DNA of 64,000 nt, taken from Ornithinimicrobium murale (GTDB lineage Bacteria; Actinomycetota; Actinomycetes; Actinomycetales; Dermatophilaceae). Each line of letters begins with the position of its first letter. Position 1 is the stretch's first letter. The translations under genes and the position numbers were made by a program. The stretch spans positions 372,001-436,000 of the forward strand of contig NZ_QLVD01000023.1 in the NCBI RefSeq assembly GCF_003352835.1, read 5' to 3'. The notes beneath the pieces are model-generated. The model saw nothing but the letters and a program-made list of their open reading frames with translations. It was not told where the DNA came from and made no database searches. Of the stretch, positions 17,120 through 26,497 are shown one piece after another.

Positions 17120-19909
17120 TCAGCTGGACTTCTTGGCCGTGCTCTTCTTGGCCGGGGCCTTCTTGGCGGTCTTCTTGGCGGTCTTCTTGGCCGTCGTCTT
17201 CCGGGCGGTCCGCTTGCGCGTCGTCGGACCCTTGGCGCGCTTGTCCGCGAGCAGCTCGAAGCCTCGCTCGGGCGTCACCGTCGCCGGGTCGTCATCCTTG
17301 CGAAGGGTCGCGTTGGTCTCGCCATCGGTGACGTAGGGACCGAAGCGGCCCTCCTTGACCACCACCGGCTTGCCGCTCACGGGGTCGTTGCCGAGTTCCT
17401 TGAGCGGTGGGGCGGCAGCCGCACGGCCACGCTGCTTGGGCTGGGCATAGATCGCCAGCGCCTCCTCCAGCGTGATGTCGAACAGCTGTGCCTCGGTCGC
17501 GAGCGAGCGCGAGTCGGTGCCCTTCTTCAGGTAGGGACCGTACCGCCCGTTCTGTGCGGTGATCTCCTCCCCGCTCTCCGGGTCGGCCCCGACGGTTCGC
17601 GGCAGGCTCAGCAGCCGCAGGGCGGTCTCCAGGTCGATCGAGGCCAGGTCCATGTCCTTGAACAGGCTGGCCGTGCGCGGCTTGACCTTCGCGGCCTTCT
17701 TCGTGGGCTTCTTGGCCGCCTTCTTGGCCGGGGCCGCCGGCGCCGGCGAGCCACCCTCTGGGGCTGCAGCGGCCGCAGCCGGGGGCTCCGGGTCCTCGGG
17801 GAGGACCTCGGTGACATAGGGCCCGTAGCGGCCGGCCTTGGCGACGATGTCCCGCCCGGTCGCCGGGTCCTGGCCGAGCACACGCCCGTCGTCGGCCGCC
17901 GCCTCGAGCAGCTCACGGCCCTTCTCCGGGGTCATCTCGTCGGGGGCGACCTCATCGGAAATCGTCGCGCGGCGCGGCTTCTCCTCCTGGGTGCTGGTGT
18001 CCTCGACATAGGGCCCGTAGCGCCCGACCCGCACGACGATGCCGTCGCCGATGTCGATGGTGGACACGCCGCGGGCATCGATGTCACCCAGGTCAGCCAC
18101 CAGATCCTGCAGCCCCTCGGCGTTGTTGGCCTGGTCACCGAAGTAGAACCGCTTCAGCCAGGCGACGCGCTGCTCGTTGCCACCTGCGATGCGGTCCAGG
18201 TCCTCCTCCATCGAGGCGGTGAAGTCATAGTCGACCAATCGGGAGAAGTGCTCCTCCAGAAGTCGGGTCACGGCAAAGGCCAGCCAGGTGGGGATCAGCG
18301 CCGTGCCGCGGGTGCGGACATACCCACGGTCCTGGATGGTCCCGACGGTTGCGGCGTAGGTGGAGGGTCGGCCGATCCCCTTCTCCTCCAGCGCCTTCAC
18401 CAGGGTGGCCTCGGTGTAGCGGGCCGGCGGCGAGGTCTGGTGGCCCTGGGCCTCGGTGTCGATGACATCCAGCGCCACCCCTTGGGTGAGCTTCGGCAGC
18501 CGCCGCTCCTGCTCCTCGGACGGACGGCCGTGGCGCTCCTCGTCGCGCCCCTCCTCATAGGCGGCGAGGAAGCCGCGGAAGGTGATCACCGTGCCGGACG
18601 CGCTGAAGTCGGCCGTCTTCGCAGCGTGCCCCGCGGGGAGGGTCGCCTGCAGCCTCACCGAGGCGGTGGAGCCCTTGGCGTCGGCCATCTGCGAGGCGAC
18701 GGTCCGCTTCCAGATCAGCTCATACAGGGCGAACTCCTGCCCCCGCAGCTCCCCCGCCACCTGGGCCGGCGTGCGGAAGGAGTCACCGGCGGGGCGGATC
18801 GCCTCGTGGGCCTCCTGGGCGTTCTTGCTCTTCTTGCCATAGCGGCGCGGCGCGTCCGGGACGAACTCCGAGCCATACAGGTCCCGGGCCTGCGACCGGG
18901 CCGCGCTGATGGCGGACTCGGACAGGGTGGTCGAGTCGGTCCGCATGTAGGTGATGTAGCCGTTCTCATACAGCCGCTGAGCGGTCCGCATCGCCGACTG
19001 GGCGTTGAGACGCAGCTTGCGGCTCGCCTCCTGCTGCAGCGTCGAGGTGGTGAACGGGGCGGACGGCCGGCGCGTGTAGGGCTTCTCAGTGACCTCCCGG
19101 ACGACCACGTCGGCCTCACGGGTGCCCTCGGCGATGTTCGTCGCGCGTGCGGCGTCCAGGTGGGCCAGGCCAGAGGTCTTCAGCTGACCGCGGTCATCGA
19201 AGTCCCGTCCGGTCGCGACCCGGTCCCCGTCGACCCCGGTGAGGCGGGCCAGGAAGATCTGGCCACTGTTGGTCTCGGGGGCGAACTGGCCCTCCACGTC
19301 CCAGTAGGACGCGGCGCGGAAGGCCATCCGCTCCCGCTCCCGCTCGACAACCATGCGGGTCGCTACGGACTGCACGCGCCCGGCGGACAGGCCCTGCCGG
19401 ACCTTGCGCCAGAGCACCGGGCTCACCTCGTAGCCGTACAGCCGGTCCAGGACGCGGCGCGTCTCCTGGGCGTCGACGAGGTCGAGGTCGAGGTCGCGGG
19501 TGTCGTTGACCGCCCGCTGGATCGCCTCGCGGGTGATCTCGTGGAAGACCATGCGCTTGACCGGCACCTTGGGCTTGAGGACCTCCAGAAGGTGCCAGGC
19601 GATCGCCTCACCCTCGCGGTCCTCATCCGTTGCCAGATACAGCTCGTCGGCATCCTTCAGGGCGCGCTTGAGCTCGGCGACCTTCTTCTTCTTGTCCGCG
19701 TCCACGACGTAGTAGGGCTCGAAGTCCTCGTCGATGTTGATCGCGAACTTGCCGTAGGGGCCCTTCTTCATCTCGACCGGCAACTCACTGGGGTTGGGCA
19801 GGTCGCGGATGTGGCCGACGCTCGCGTCGACCTGGAAGTCGGATCCGAGGAACTCGCCGATCTTCTTCGCCTTGGCGGGCGACTCGACGATAACCAGTTT
19901 GTGACTCAC
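17120..19909 (-). CDS. topA: DNA topoisomerase I
   Basis: This 929-residue type IA topoisomerase relaxes negative supercoils. The TOPRIM domain opens with HKLVIVESPAKAKKI and contains TDEDREGEAIAWH. The active-site Tyr is in ITYMRTDST near residue 321. As in other actinobacteria there are no C-terminal zinc fingers. Instead there are repeated modules with GRYGPY or GRFGPY motifs, separated by Lys/Ala/Pro linkers, and a strongly basic tail of AKKTAKK-type repeats that promotes DNA binding and processivity. GTG 19909 is chosen because GAGAGGTG precedes it and the TOPRIM strand starts directly. The frame is open to 19987, but that part has no homology. Confidence 0.95.
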   Translation of the reverse strand: MSHKLVIVESPAKAKKIGEFLGSDFQVDASVGHIRDLPNPSELPVEMKKGPYGKFAINIDEDFEPYYVVDADKKKKVAELKRALKDADELYLATDEDREGEAIAWHLLEVLKPKVPVKRMVFHEITREAIQRAVNDTRDLDLDLVDAQETRRVLDRLYGYEVSPVLWRKVRQGLSAGRVQSVATRMVVERERERMAFRAASYWDVEGQFAPETNSGQIFLARLTGVDGDRVATGRDFDDRGQLKTSGLAHLDAARATNIAEGTREADVVVREVTEKPYTRRPSAPFTTSTLQQEASRKLRLNAQSAMRTAQRLYENGYITYMRTDSTTLSESAISAARSQARDLYGSEFVPDAPRRYGKKSKNAQEAHEAIRPAGDSFRTPAQVAGELRGQEFALYELIWKRTVASQMADAKGSTASVRLQATLPAGHAAKTADFSASGTVITFRGFLAAYEEGRDEERHGRPSEEQERRLPKLTQGVALDVIDTEAQGHQTSPPARYTEATLVKALEEKGIGRPSTYAATVGTIQDRGYVRTRGTALIPTWLAFAVTRLLEEHFSRLVDYDFTASMEEDLDRIAGGNEQRVAWLKRFYFGDQANNAEGLQDLVADLGDIDARGVSTIDIGDGIVVRVGRYGPYVEDTSTQEEKPRRATISDEVAPDEMTPEKGRELLEAAADDGRVLGQDPATGRDIVAKAGRYGPYVTEVLPEDPEPPAAAAAAPEGGSPAPAAPAKKAAKKPTKKAAKVKPRTASLFKDMDLASIDLETALRLLSLPRTVGADPESGEEITAQNGRYGPYLKKGTDSRSLATEAQLFDITLEEALAIYAQPKQRGRAAAAPPLKELGNDPVSGKPVVVKEGRFGPYVTDGETNATLRKDDDPATVTPERGFELLADKRAKGPTTRKRTARKTTAKKTAKKTAKKAPAKKSTAKKSS

Positions 19910-20037
19910 GGGGACACCTCTCAGACGTCTTCCCCCGCACGTGCCGCGGATTCGTCGCGACGTCGACGTCGGGGGGACGGCGCTCACGCTAACTCATCGT
20001 TCCGAGGCTGAGCACTCAGGTTGTCGCGGGGGCGCGC

Positions 20038-20949
20038 TCAGACGGGCCGACCGGCTGGCGCATCGGGTGCATCGAGCAGCTGGCTGACGGTGTGCTCGGC
20101 GATGGCCGTGAACTCCGGGCTGTCGTCGGAGAGCACCAGGGAGTTGACGGCATAGAGCAGCGCCCACCCGCGAGCCCGCCGCCACAGCGCCTCGTCGAGA
20201 CCGGCTCGCTGGGAGTAGCGCACCACGAACTCGGCCCGGCCCTCCCACGTGAAGGTCTGCCAGGCGGTGGCCAGGTCCGAGGCGGGATCACCGGCGGTGA
20301 GGTCGCCGAAGTCGATGACGGCAGCGAGCGCACCACGGCGCACCACGATGTTCAACGGATGGGGGTCGCCGTGCACCCAGACCGGCACCCCGGCATACAC
20401 CGGGGCCCGCAGGGCCTGCTCCCACACCGCCAGCAGCTCGTCTGCCCGTGGGTGCGCGGCCCGGGCGAGCCGCTCCCGCACGACGGCATCACGGACGGCC
20501 AGCGGCACACCGCGCACGGGGTTGGCCGGTGCGTCCGGCGGCGCTGGTTGGTGCAGGCCGGCCAGGAACTGCGCCAGCCGACCCGCCCAGCGGCCGCGGC
20601 CACCGACCGGGCTGTGCACGGCCGGGCGCCCCTCGATCCACCGGGTGATCGACCAGGACCACGGGAAGTATGCCGAGGGCTGGCCGTGCCGCACCGGCAC
20701 CGGCACGGGCAGGTCAACCAGGCGGGCGATCTCGGGGAGCCACCGGTGCTCGTGCGCGACCAGCTCCGCGGACGCGGACCGGCGCGGGAGACGCACCACG
20801 AAGTGCTGGCCGAGCCGGAACAGGGCGTTGTCCCAGCCCTCTCCCAGGGGGCTCAGCGGCCGGTCCGCGAGGTCCGGGTGCTGCTCGGCCAGCAGGTGCC
20901 GCACCACCTCCAGGGTGATGTCGACCTCGGCGGCGGGGCTGGGTGTCAC
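20038..20949 (-). CDS. Aminoglycoside phosphotransferase (APH) family kinase
   Basis: This 303-residue protein has the APH/choline kinase fold. Catalytic loop VHGDPHPLNIVV is near residue 193, with the metal-binding VIDFGD about 15 residues later. The N-lobe contains LGEGWDNALFRLG and FVVRLPRR (the ATP-binding Lys is replaced by Arg in VRLPRR, as in many family members). Housekeeping homologues act on small metabolites and do not confer resistance; no resistance claim is made here. It follows the ABC exporter genes by 22 bp on the same strand and may be co-transcribed. Confidence 0.85.
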   Translation of the reverse strand: MTPSPAAEVDITLEVVRHLLAEQHPDLADRPLSPLGEGWDNALFRLGQHFVVRLPRRSASAELVAHEHRWLPEIARLVDLPVPVPVRHGQPSAYFPWSWSITRWIEGRPAVHSPVGGRGRWAGRLAQFLAGLHQPAPPDAPANPVRGVPLAVRDAVVRERLARAAHPRADELLAVWEQALRAPVYAGVPVWVHGDPHPLNIVVRRGALAAVIDFGDLTAGDPASDLATAWQTFTWEGRAEFVVRYSQRAGLDEALWRRARGWALLYAVNSLVLSDDSPEFTAIAEHTVSQLLDAPDAPAGRPV

Positions 20950-20971
20950 GGGGCGTCAGGCTACCGGTCGA

Positions 20972-22978
20972 TCAGGACCGGGTGGACAGTTCCTCGTCGA
21001 CGTCCACGACCGACCCGGCGAACTGGGACTGGTAGAGGCGGGCGTAGGCACCGCCGGCGGCCAGCAGCTCATCGTGCGTGCCCTGCTCGACGATGCCACC
21101 GTTCTCCATCACCAGGATCAGGTCCGCATCCCGGATGGTGGACAGGCGGTGCGCGATCACGAAACTGGTGCGGTCGCTGCGCAGGGCGTTCATCGCCTGC
21201 TGCAGCAACAGCTCGGTGCGGGTGTCGACCGAGCTGGTGGCCTCGTCGAGGATCAACAGGGCCGGGTTGGCCAGGAAGGCGCGGGCGATGGTGATCAGCT
21301 GCTTCTCGCCGGCGCTGACATTGCTGGCCTCGGAGTTGAGTTCGGTGTCATAGCCATCGGGCAGCGTGCGCACGAAGCGGTCCACGTAGGTCGCCTCGGC
21401 GGCCTGCACGATCTCCTCCTCGGTCGCGTCGGGTCGACCGTAGGCGATGTTGTCGCGGATCGTCCCCTGGAACAGCCAGGTGTCCTGCAGCACCATCCCG
21501 ATGCGCGAGCGCAGTCCCTTGCGGGTCAGGTCGGTGATGTCCTCGCCGTCCAGGGTGATCCGGCCGCCGTCCAGCTCGTAGAAGCGCATGAGCAGGTTGA
21601 CCAGGGTGGTCTTGCCGGCGCCGGTCGGTCCGACGATCGCCACCGTCTGCCCCGGCTCCACACTGAGGTCCAGGTCGTGGATCAGCTGGCGCTCCGGGTC
21701 GTAGGAGAAGGTGACGTCCTCGAAGGAGACGGACCCGTGCGGGTCGTCCAGGGTCACCGGGCTGACCGACTCCGGGTCCTGCTCGGGGGCGTCGAGCACC
21801 TCGAAGACCCGCTCGGCCGAGGCGACACCCGACTGCATCAGGTTGGCCATGGAGGCGACCTGGGTCAGGGGCTGGGTGAACTGGCGGGAGTACTGGATGA
21901 AGGCCTGCACCTCGCCGAGGCTCATCGTGCCGGAGGCAACGCGCAGGCCGCCCAGGACCGCGATGACGACGTAGTTGAGGTTCCCGACGAACATCATCGT
22001 CGGCATGATGATGCCGGAGATGAACTGGGCGCCGAAGCCCGCCTGGTAGAGGTCGTTGTTGGCCTTGTCGAAGGCGCGGCGGCTCTCGGCCTGCCGACCG
22101 AACACCTTGATCAGCTCGTGGCCGGTGAAGGTCTCCTCGACGATGGCGTTGACCTCGCCCGTGTGTTTCCACTGCCGCTTGAACTGCTTCTGCGCCCGCT
22201 TGCCGATCACCGCGGTGATCACGACGGACACCGGGATGGTCACCAGCGCGACCAGCGCCAGCGTCGGCGAGATCACGAACATCATGACCACCATCGCGAC
22301 CACGGTCAGCAGGGAGTTCAGCAGCTGGCTGAGCGTCTGCTGCAGACTCTGGGCGACATTGTCGATGTCGTTGGTGACCCGGCTGAGCACCTCGCCGCGC
22401 GGCTGCCGGTCGAAGTAGGGCAGCGGTAGCCGGTTGAGCTTGTCCTCGACGTCCCGGCGCAGGTTGAAGATCGTCCGGTTGACCACGATGACCAGGAGCC
22501 GGGCCTGCACCCAGGAGACCAGGGAGGCCACCAGGTAGATACCGAGCACCAGCAACAGCACCTCGCCGAGTGCTCCGAAGTCGACGCCCTCTCCCGGCAC
22601 GAGGTAGTCCATCGCCGAGATCATGTCGGCGAGGGTCTCCTCTCCCTGCTCCCGCAGGCCCTCCACCGCCTGCTCCTGGGTGACTCCGGCCGGCATGCTC
22701 CTGCCGAAGAACCCGGCGAAGATGATGTCGGTGGCGCGGGCCAGGATGTAGGGGCCGATCGCGTTGAGCACGACGGCGACCGCGGTGAGCGCCACCACGA
22801 CGATGACGGCGGCCCGGTCCGGGCGCAGCAGCCCGATCAGGCGTCGGGCACTGCGTCCGAAGTTGGCTGGCTTCTCCGTCGGCACGCCGAGTCCGTGCCC
22901 GGGGCCGCCACCTGGTCGCTGCGGGCCGCGTCGTGCCTCGGCGGCCTTCTCCTCATCGCTCTTGACCCCCTCGGTCAT
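20972..22978 (-). CDS. ABC exporter half-transporter, catalytic-site subunit
   Basis: This 668-residue protein has an N-terminal cytoplasmic extension, six predicted membrane helices (about residues 55-370) and a nucleotide-binding domain. Walker A is GPTGAGKTT, the signature is VSAGE rather than LSGGQ, Walker B is LLILDEATSSVD with the catalytic Glu, and the switch His is in IAHRLS. Its start overlaps the stop of the upstream partner by one base (TGATG). The motif pattern complements the partner at 22978-24708, so the two form a heterodimeric exporter with one consensus and one degenerate ATP site. Such pairs export drugs, lipids or peptides; the substrate is unknown. Confidence 0.92.
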   Translation of the reverse strand: MTEGVKSDEEKAAEARRGPQRPGGGPGHGLGVPTEKPANFGRSARRLIGLLRPDRAAVIVVVALTAVAVVLNAIGPYILARATDIIFAGFFGRSMPAGVTQEQAVEGLREQGEETLADMISAMDYLVPGEGVDFGALGEVLLLVLGIYLVASLVSWVQARLLVIVVNRTIFNLRRDVEDKLNRLPLPYFDRQPRGEVLSRVTNDIDNVAQSLQQTLSQLLNSLLTVVAMVVMMFVISPTLALVALVTIPVSVVITAVIGKRAQKQFKRQWKHTGEVNAIVEETFTGHELIKVFGRQAESRRAFDKANNDLYQAGFGAQFISGIIMPTMMFVGNLNYVVIAVLGGLRVASGTMSLGEVQAFIQYSRQFTQPLTQVASMANLMQSGVASAERVFEVLDAPEQDPESVSPVTLDDPHGSVSFEDVTFSYDPERQLIHDLDLSVEPGQTVAIVGPTGAGKTTLVNLLMRFYELDGGRITLDGEDITDLTRKGLRSRIGMVLQDTWLFQGTIRDNIAYGRPDATEEEIVQAAEATYVDRFVRTLPDGYDTELNSEASNVSAGEKQLITIARAFLANPALLILDEATSSVDTRTELLLQQAMNALRSDRTSFVIAHRLSTIRDADLILVMENGGIVEQGTHDELLAAGGAYARLYQSQFAGSVVDVDEELSTRS

Positions 22979-24708
22979 CAGGCCACCTCCGCCACGGCCT
23001 GGGACTCCACGATCTCCTGGTAGGTCGTGCAGTCCAGGAGCAGCTCGTCGTGCGTGCCGACGCCGACGACCCGACCGTCCTCCAGGACCACGATCTGGTC
23101 GGCCCCGATGATCGTGGACACGCGCTGGGCGACCACGATGACGGTTGCCTCGGCCGTCTCGGGCTCCAGCGCGCCCCGCAACCGTCGGTCCGTCATCAGG
23201 TCCAGCGCAGAGAACGAGTCGTCGAAGAGGTAGATGTCGGGTCGGCGGACGACCGCCCGCGCGATCGCGAGCCGTTGCCGCTGCCCACCCGAGACGTTGC
23301 TGCCACCCTGGGCCACCGCAGAGTCCAGCCCGTCGGGCATGGCCTGCACGAAGTCGGTGCCCTGCGCGATGCGGAGCGCGTCCCAGAGCTGCTCCTCGGA
23401 GGCGTCCGAGTCGCCGTAGCGCAGGTTGTCGGCCACCGACCCGGTGAACAGGTACGGCTTCTGCGGGACCAGCCCCACGCGGCTCCAGACCGTAGCGAGG
23501 GCAGCCTCCCGGACATCCACGCCCCCCATCAGGACCGACCCCCCGGTCACGTCATAGAGCCTCGGGATGAGGTTGACCAGCGTGGTCTTGCCGGCGCCGG
23601 TCGAGCCGATGACTGCCGTGGTCTGGCCCGGCCTCGCGGTGAAGCTGACGCCCTCCAGGACCGGCACCTCGGCGCCCGGGTAGGTGAACTCCACATCGCG
23701 GAACTCGACACTGACCGGCCCCTCCGGGATGGTCACCGGGCTGGTCGGCTCCACCACCGTGGACTCGGTGTCCAGGACCTCCACGATCCGCCCTGCGGAC
23801 ACCACGGCCCGCGGGATCATCGTCGACATGAAGGTCGCCATCATGACCGACATCAGCACGAAGATCAGGTACTGCATGAAGGCGGTCAGGGCACCGACCT
23901 CCATGTGACCGTCATCGACCCGGTAGGCACCGAACCAGAGGACCGCGATGGTGGAGGCGTTGAAGACCAGCATCACCAGCGGGAACACCAGTGCCATCAG
24001 CTTGCCGACCGCGATCGCGGTGCCGGTGTACTGCGTGTTGGCCTCGGCGAAACGGGTCCGCTCGTGCTCCTCGCGGACAAAGGCGCGAACCACCCGGATG
24101 CCGGTGATCTGCTCCCGCAGCACCCGGTTGACCCAGTCGATGGACTGCTGCATCAGGGTGAACTGCGGGACCATCCGGCGGATGATCAGGCCGACCACCA
24201 GGGCCAGCAGGGGCACCGCGACGGCCATCAGCCAGGAGAGGCCGACATCCTCGCGCAGCGCCATGATGACGCCGCCCACCATCATGATCGGCACACCCAC
24301 CATCAGGGTGAGCCCCATGAACAGCACCATCTGCACCTGGGTGATGTCGTTGGTCGACCGGGAGATCAGCGTCGGGGCACCGAACCGGCCCACCTCCTGG
24401 GCGCTGAACACCGCCACCCGGTCGAAGATCGATGCTCTGACGTCACGCCCGACCGACGCCGAGGTCCGGGAGGCCAGGTAGGTCGCCACGATGGTCACCG
24501 TCACCTGGAGCAGGGAGACCCCCAGCATGATCGCGCCCAGCCGCAGGATCGGTCCGGTCTGCCCGAGCGCGACTCCCTCGTCGATGATCCGGCCGTTGAG
24601 ACTCGGCAGGAACAGGGAGGCGATGGTGCTGGTCAGCTGCAAAACCAGCAGGACAGCCACCAGTCCGGTGTAGGGCCCCAGGTGGTTCCGGAGGAGGCGG
24701 ATCAGCAT
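22978..24708 (-). CDS. ABC exporter half-transporter, degenerate-site subunit
   Basis: About 576 residues: six membrane helices, then a nucleotide-binding domain. Walker A is GSTGAGKTT and the signature VSGGQ is canonical. Walker B reads YLFDDSFSALD, with Asp in place of the catalytic Glu, and the switch-loop His is Gln (VAQRVS). These are hallmark losses of the non-catalytic partner in heterodimeric exporters such as TM287/288 or LmrCD. ATG 24708 gives the family-typical start MLIRLLRNHL with GGAG nine bases upstream. An in-frame ATG at 24729 has no ribosome-binding site. It is the first gene of the exporter operon. Confidence 0.92.
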   Translation of the reverse strand: MLIRLLRNHLGPYTGLVAVLLVLQLTSTIASLFLPSLNGRIIDEGVALGQTGPILRLGAIMLGVSLLQVTVTIVATYLASRTSASVGRDVRASIFDRVAVFSAQEVGRFGAPTLISRSTNDITQVQMVLFMGLTLMVGVPIMMVGGVIMALREDVGLSWLMAVAVPLLALVVGLIIRRMVPQFTLMQQSIDWVNRVLREQITGIRVVRAFVREEHERTRFAEANTQYTGTAIAVGKLMALVFPLVMLVFNASTIAVLWFGAYRVDDGHMEVGALTAFMQYLIFVLMSVMMATFMSTMIPRAVVSAGRIVEVLDTESTVVEPTSPVTIPEGPVSVEFRDVEFTYPGAEVPVLEGVSFTARPGQTTAVIGSTGAGKTTLVNLIPRLYDVTGGSVLMGGVDVREAALATVWSRVGLVPQKPYLFTGSVADNLRYGDSDASEEQLWDALRIAQGTDFVQAMPDGLDSAVAQGGSNVSGGQRQRLAIARAVVRRPDIYLFDDSFSALDLMTDRRLRGALEPETAEATVIVVAQRVSTIIGADQIVVLEDGRVVGVGTHDELLLDCTTYQEIVESQAVAEVA

Positions 24709-24857
24709 CGACCAGCGCTCCGTGCGCATAACGGCATGCTCGTCATGCTATGTGCGAGAACGCGACCGACCCAATCAGTTTCCCGGACACCCAACGATCA
24801 CTGTCCTGCCTCCCTGCCCCTACGTGCCGACGGGGTCCTGCTGCCCGGGGCGCCCGC

Positions 24858-26429
24858 TCAGCGCAGCAGCCCGTCAGCGATCAGGGTGCGCAGGGTGGCC
24901 AGCACGCCGGCACGCAGGCCGTCGACGTCCTGCTCGGTGAGCACCGCGATGCCGCCCAGAATCTGCTCTGCTGTCAGCTCGCCGTCGCTGGCACCCACCA
25001 GGCCGGCGGCGACGGTGTCGAGGCGGACCGTGCGACGCAGGCCGCCTCCCTGCCGCACCTGGATGACCATCGGGTCCGGCTCTCCGGGCCGCCCGATCCG
25101 CTCCTCGGTCACGTCGGAGGCCACGGACCACGGCACCGCGAGCAGCTCCGCATCGGTGTGCTCGGCGAGCCACGTGCGGGCCCGCAGCCCCGCGAGCACC
25201 GCCGGCCCGGCGGGTTGGGCCACCGGGCCGCTGACCTCTTCCAGGTCGCAGAACGGGAGTCGCTCGGTCAGGGGTCGCTGCAGGGTGATGATCCCGAACC
25301 CGACCCGCTCGATGCCGCGCGCGGCAAAGTCGTCCAGCCACGCGGCATACAGCTCCTCAAACTCTGGTGTCCCGGGTCGGTGACCGCCGTCGCGGGCCCA
25401 GGTCTCGGCATACTCGGCCGCGTCCTGGGTCTCCCGCTGGATGACCCACGCGTCCAGGCCGGTGCCGGCCACCCACTCCCCCACGTGCTCGGTCCACTCC
25501 TCACCCGCGCGCAGCTCCCAGTTGCCCAGCAGCTGCGCGATGCCGCCCGGTGCCAGGACGCCGGCCAGGTCACGGACCAGGGTGGCCACGATCGTGTCAC
25601 CGGGCGCGCCGCCGTCGCGGTACTCGAAGAGCGGGACACCGTCCCGGCGCGGGGTGATGACGAACGGCGGGTTGGAGATGACCAGGTCGAACTGCTCGGT
25701 GGCGACCGGTGCGAGCAGCGACCCCTGCCGCAGGTCCAGGTCCAGCCCGTTGAGGCCTGCCGTGAACGTCGCGAACTCCAGGGCACGCGCCGAGAGGTCG
25801 GTCGCGACGACACGGTCGGCGTGGCCGCTCGCGTGCAGCGCCTGGACACCGCAGCCGGTGCCCAGGTCGAGGACGCGGGACACCTGCGGCCGCGGCGACC
25901 ACGCGGCGAGAGTCGTGGACGCTCCTCCGACGCCCAGCACATGATCGGTGGGCAGGGGGCCGCCCAGAGCCAGCTCGGACAGGTCCGAGGCGACCCACCA
26001 GTCGTGCTGGTCGTCCCCGTAGGGGCGCAGGTCGCAGGTGCCCTCCAACGGTGGCAGGCCCGGCGCACCCGCATCGGGGTCGGCGGGCACCGCGAGGCCG
26101 AGCTGGAGGACGCCCTCGACACCCGTGCGCGGCAGGGCCGAGGACAGCTCCTCGGCCGACACGGCGTCTCCGAGCACCAGGAGCCGGACCAGGACGGCGG
26201 CCGGGTCCGTGCTCCTGTGCAGCACCCGCCGCGCGGCCAACGGCTGGTCGCGGTGCAGGGCGGCGGAGGCGAGCGGCCCGAGCAGCTCGGCCAGGTGATC
26301 GGTGGTGTAGCCCGCCTCGACCAGGTCGGCCCGCAGGCGGGTCAGCTCCTCACGGGTGCCGGCGGGGGCTGGGTAGCGGCTGCGGGAGCTCACCGGACCA
26401 GCCCGCACCCGAGGACGCAGGGTCGGCAC
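24858..26429 (-). CDS. Class I SAM-dependent methyltransferase (DUF7059-type N-terminus)
   Basis: This 523-residue protein has a roughly 130-residue N-terminal domain typical of actinobacterial homologues. A Rossmann methyltransferase core follows: SAM motif I VLDLGTGCGVQALH, the acidic loop VVATDLS, and NPPF in LVISNPPFVITP. NPPF is the signature of enzymes that methylate a nitrogen on RNA, protein glutamine or adenine. A C-terminal domain follows the core. The substrate is unknown. GTG 26429 gives the longest form, but a hairpin lies immediately upstream; GTG 26393 (VSSRSRYPAP) is an alternative. Confidence 0.85.
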   Translation of the reverse strand: MPTLRPRVRAGPVSSRSRYPAPAGTREELTRLRADLVEAGYTTDHLAELLGPLASAALHRDQPLAARRVLHRSTDPAAVLVRLLVLGDAVSAEELSSALPRTGVEGVLQLGLAVPADPDAGAPGLPPLEGTCDLRPYGDDQHDWWVASDLSELALGGPLPTDHVLGVGGASTTLAAWSPRPQVSRVLDLGTGCGVQALHASGHADRVVATDLSARALEFATFTAGLNGLDLDLRQGSLLAPVATEQFDLVISNPPFVITPRRDGVPLFEYRDGGAPGDTIVATLVRDLAGVLAPGGIAQLLGNWELRAGEEWTEHVGEWVAGTGLDAWVIQRETQDAAEYAETWARDGGHRPGTPEFEELYAAWLDDFAARGIERVGFGIITLQRPLTERLPFCDLEEVSGPVAQPAGPAVLAGLRARTWLAEHTDAELLAVPWSVASDVTEERIGRPGEPDPMVIQVRQGGGLRRTVRLDTVAAGLVGASDGELTAEQILGGIAVLTEQDVDGLRAGVLATLRTLIADGLLR

Positions 26430-26430
26430 A

Positions 26431-26470
26431 CGCCGGTCCCACCGTGGGAGACCCCACGGTGGGACCGGCG
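26431..26470 (-). terminator. Strong hairpin after hppA
   Basis: An 18-bp perfect stem (about 26431-26448 with 26453-26470) has a 4-base loop. It starts 27 bases beyond the hppA stop on the minus strand and ends just before the methyltransferase start. Confidence 0.75.
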
Positions 26471-26497
26471 TTCAGTGCGCGTCATCGACCCACGTCG

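Noticed and set aside
17030-20011. Very long open frame on the plus strand opposite topA
   Set aside because: It is antisense to a clear topoisomerase gene and has shadow-frame composition (Gly/Arg/Leu rich, no motifs). High GC removes stop codons from opposite frames.
20038-20949. Aminoglycoside resistance gene
   Set aside because: The APH fold is shared by many metabolite kinases. The position in the core chromosome and the lack of specific resistance motifs do not support a resistance call.
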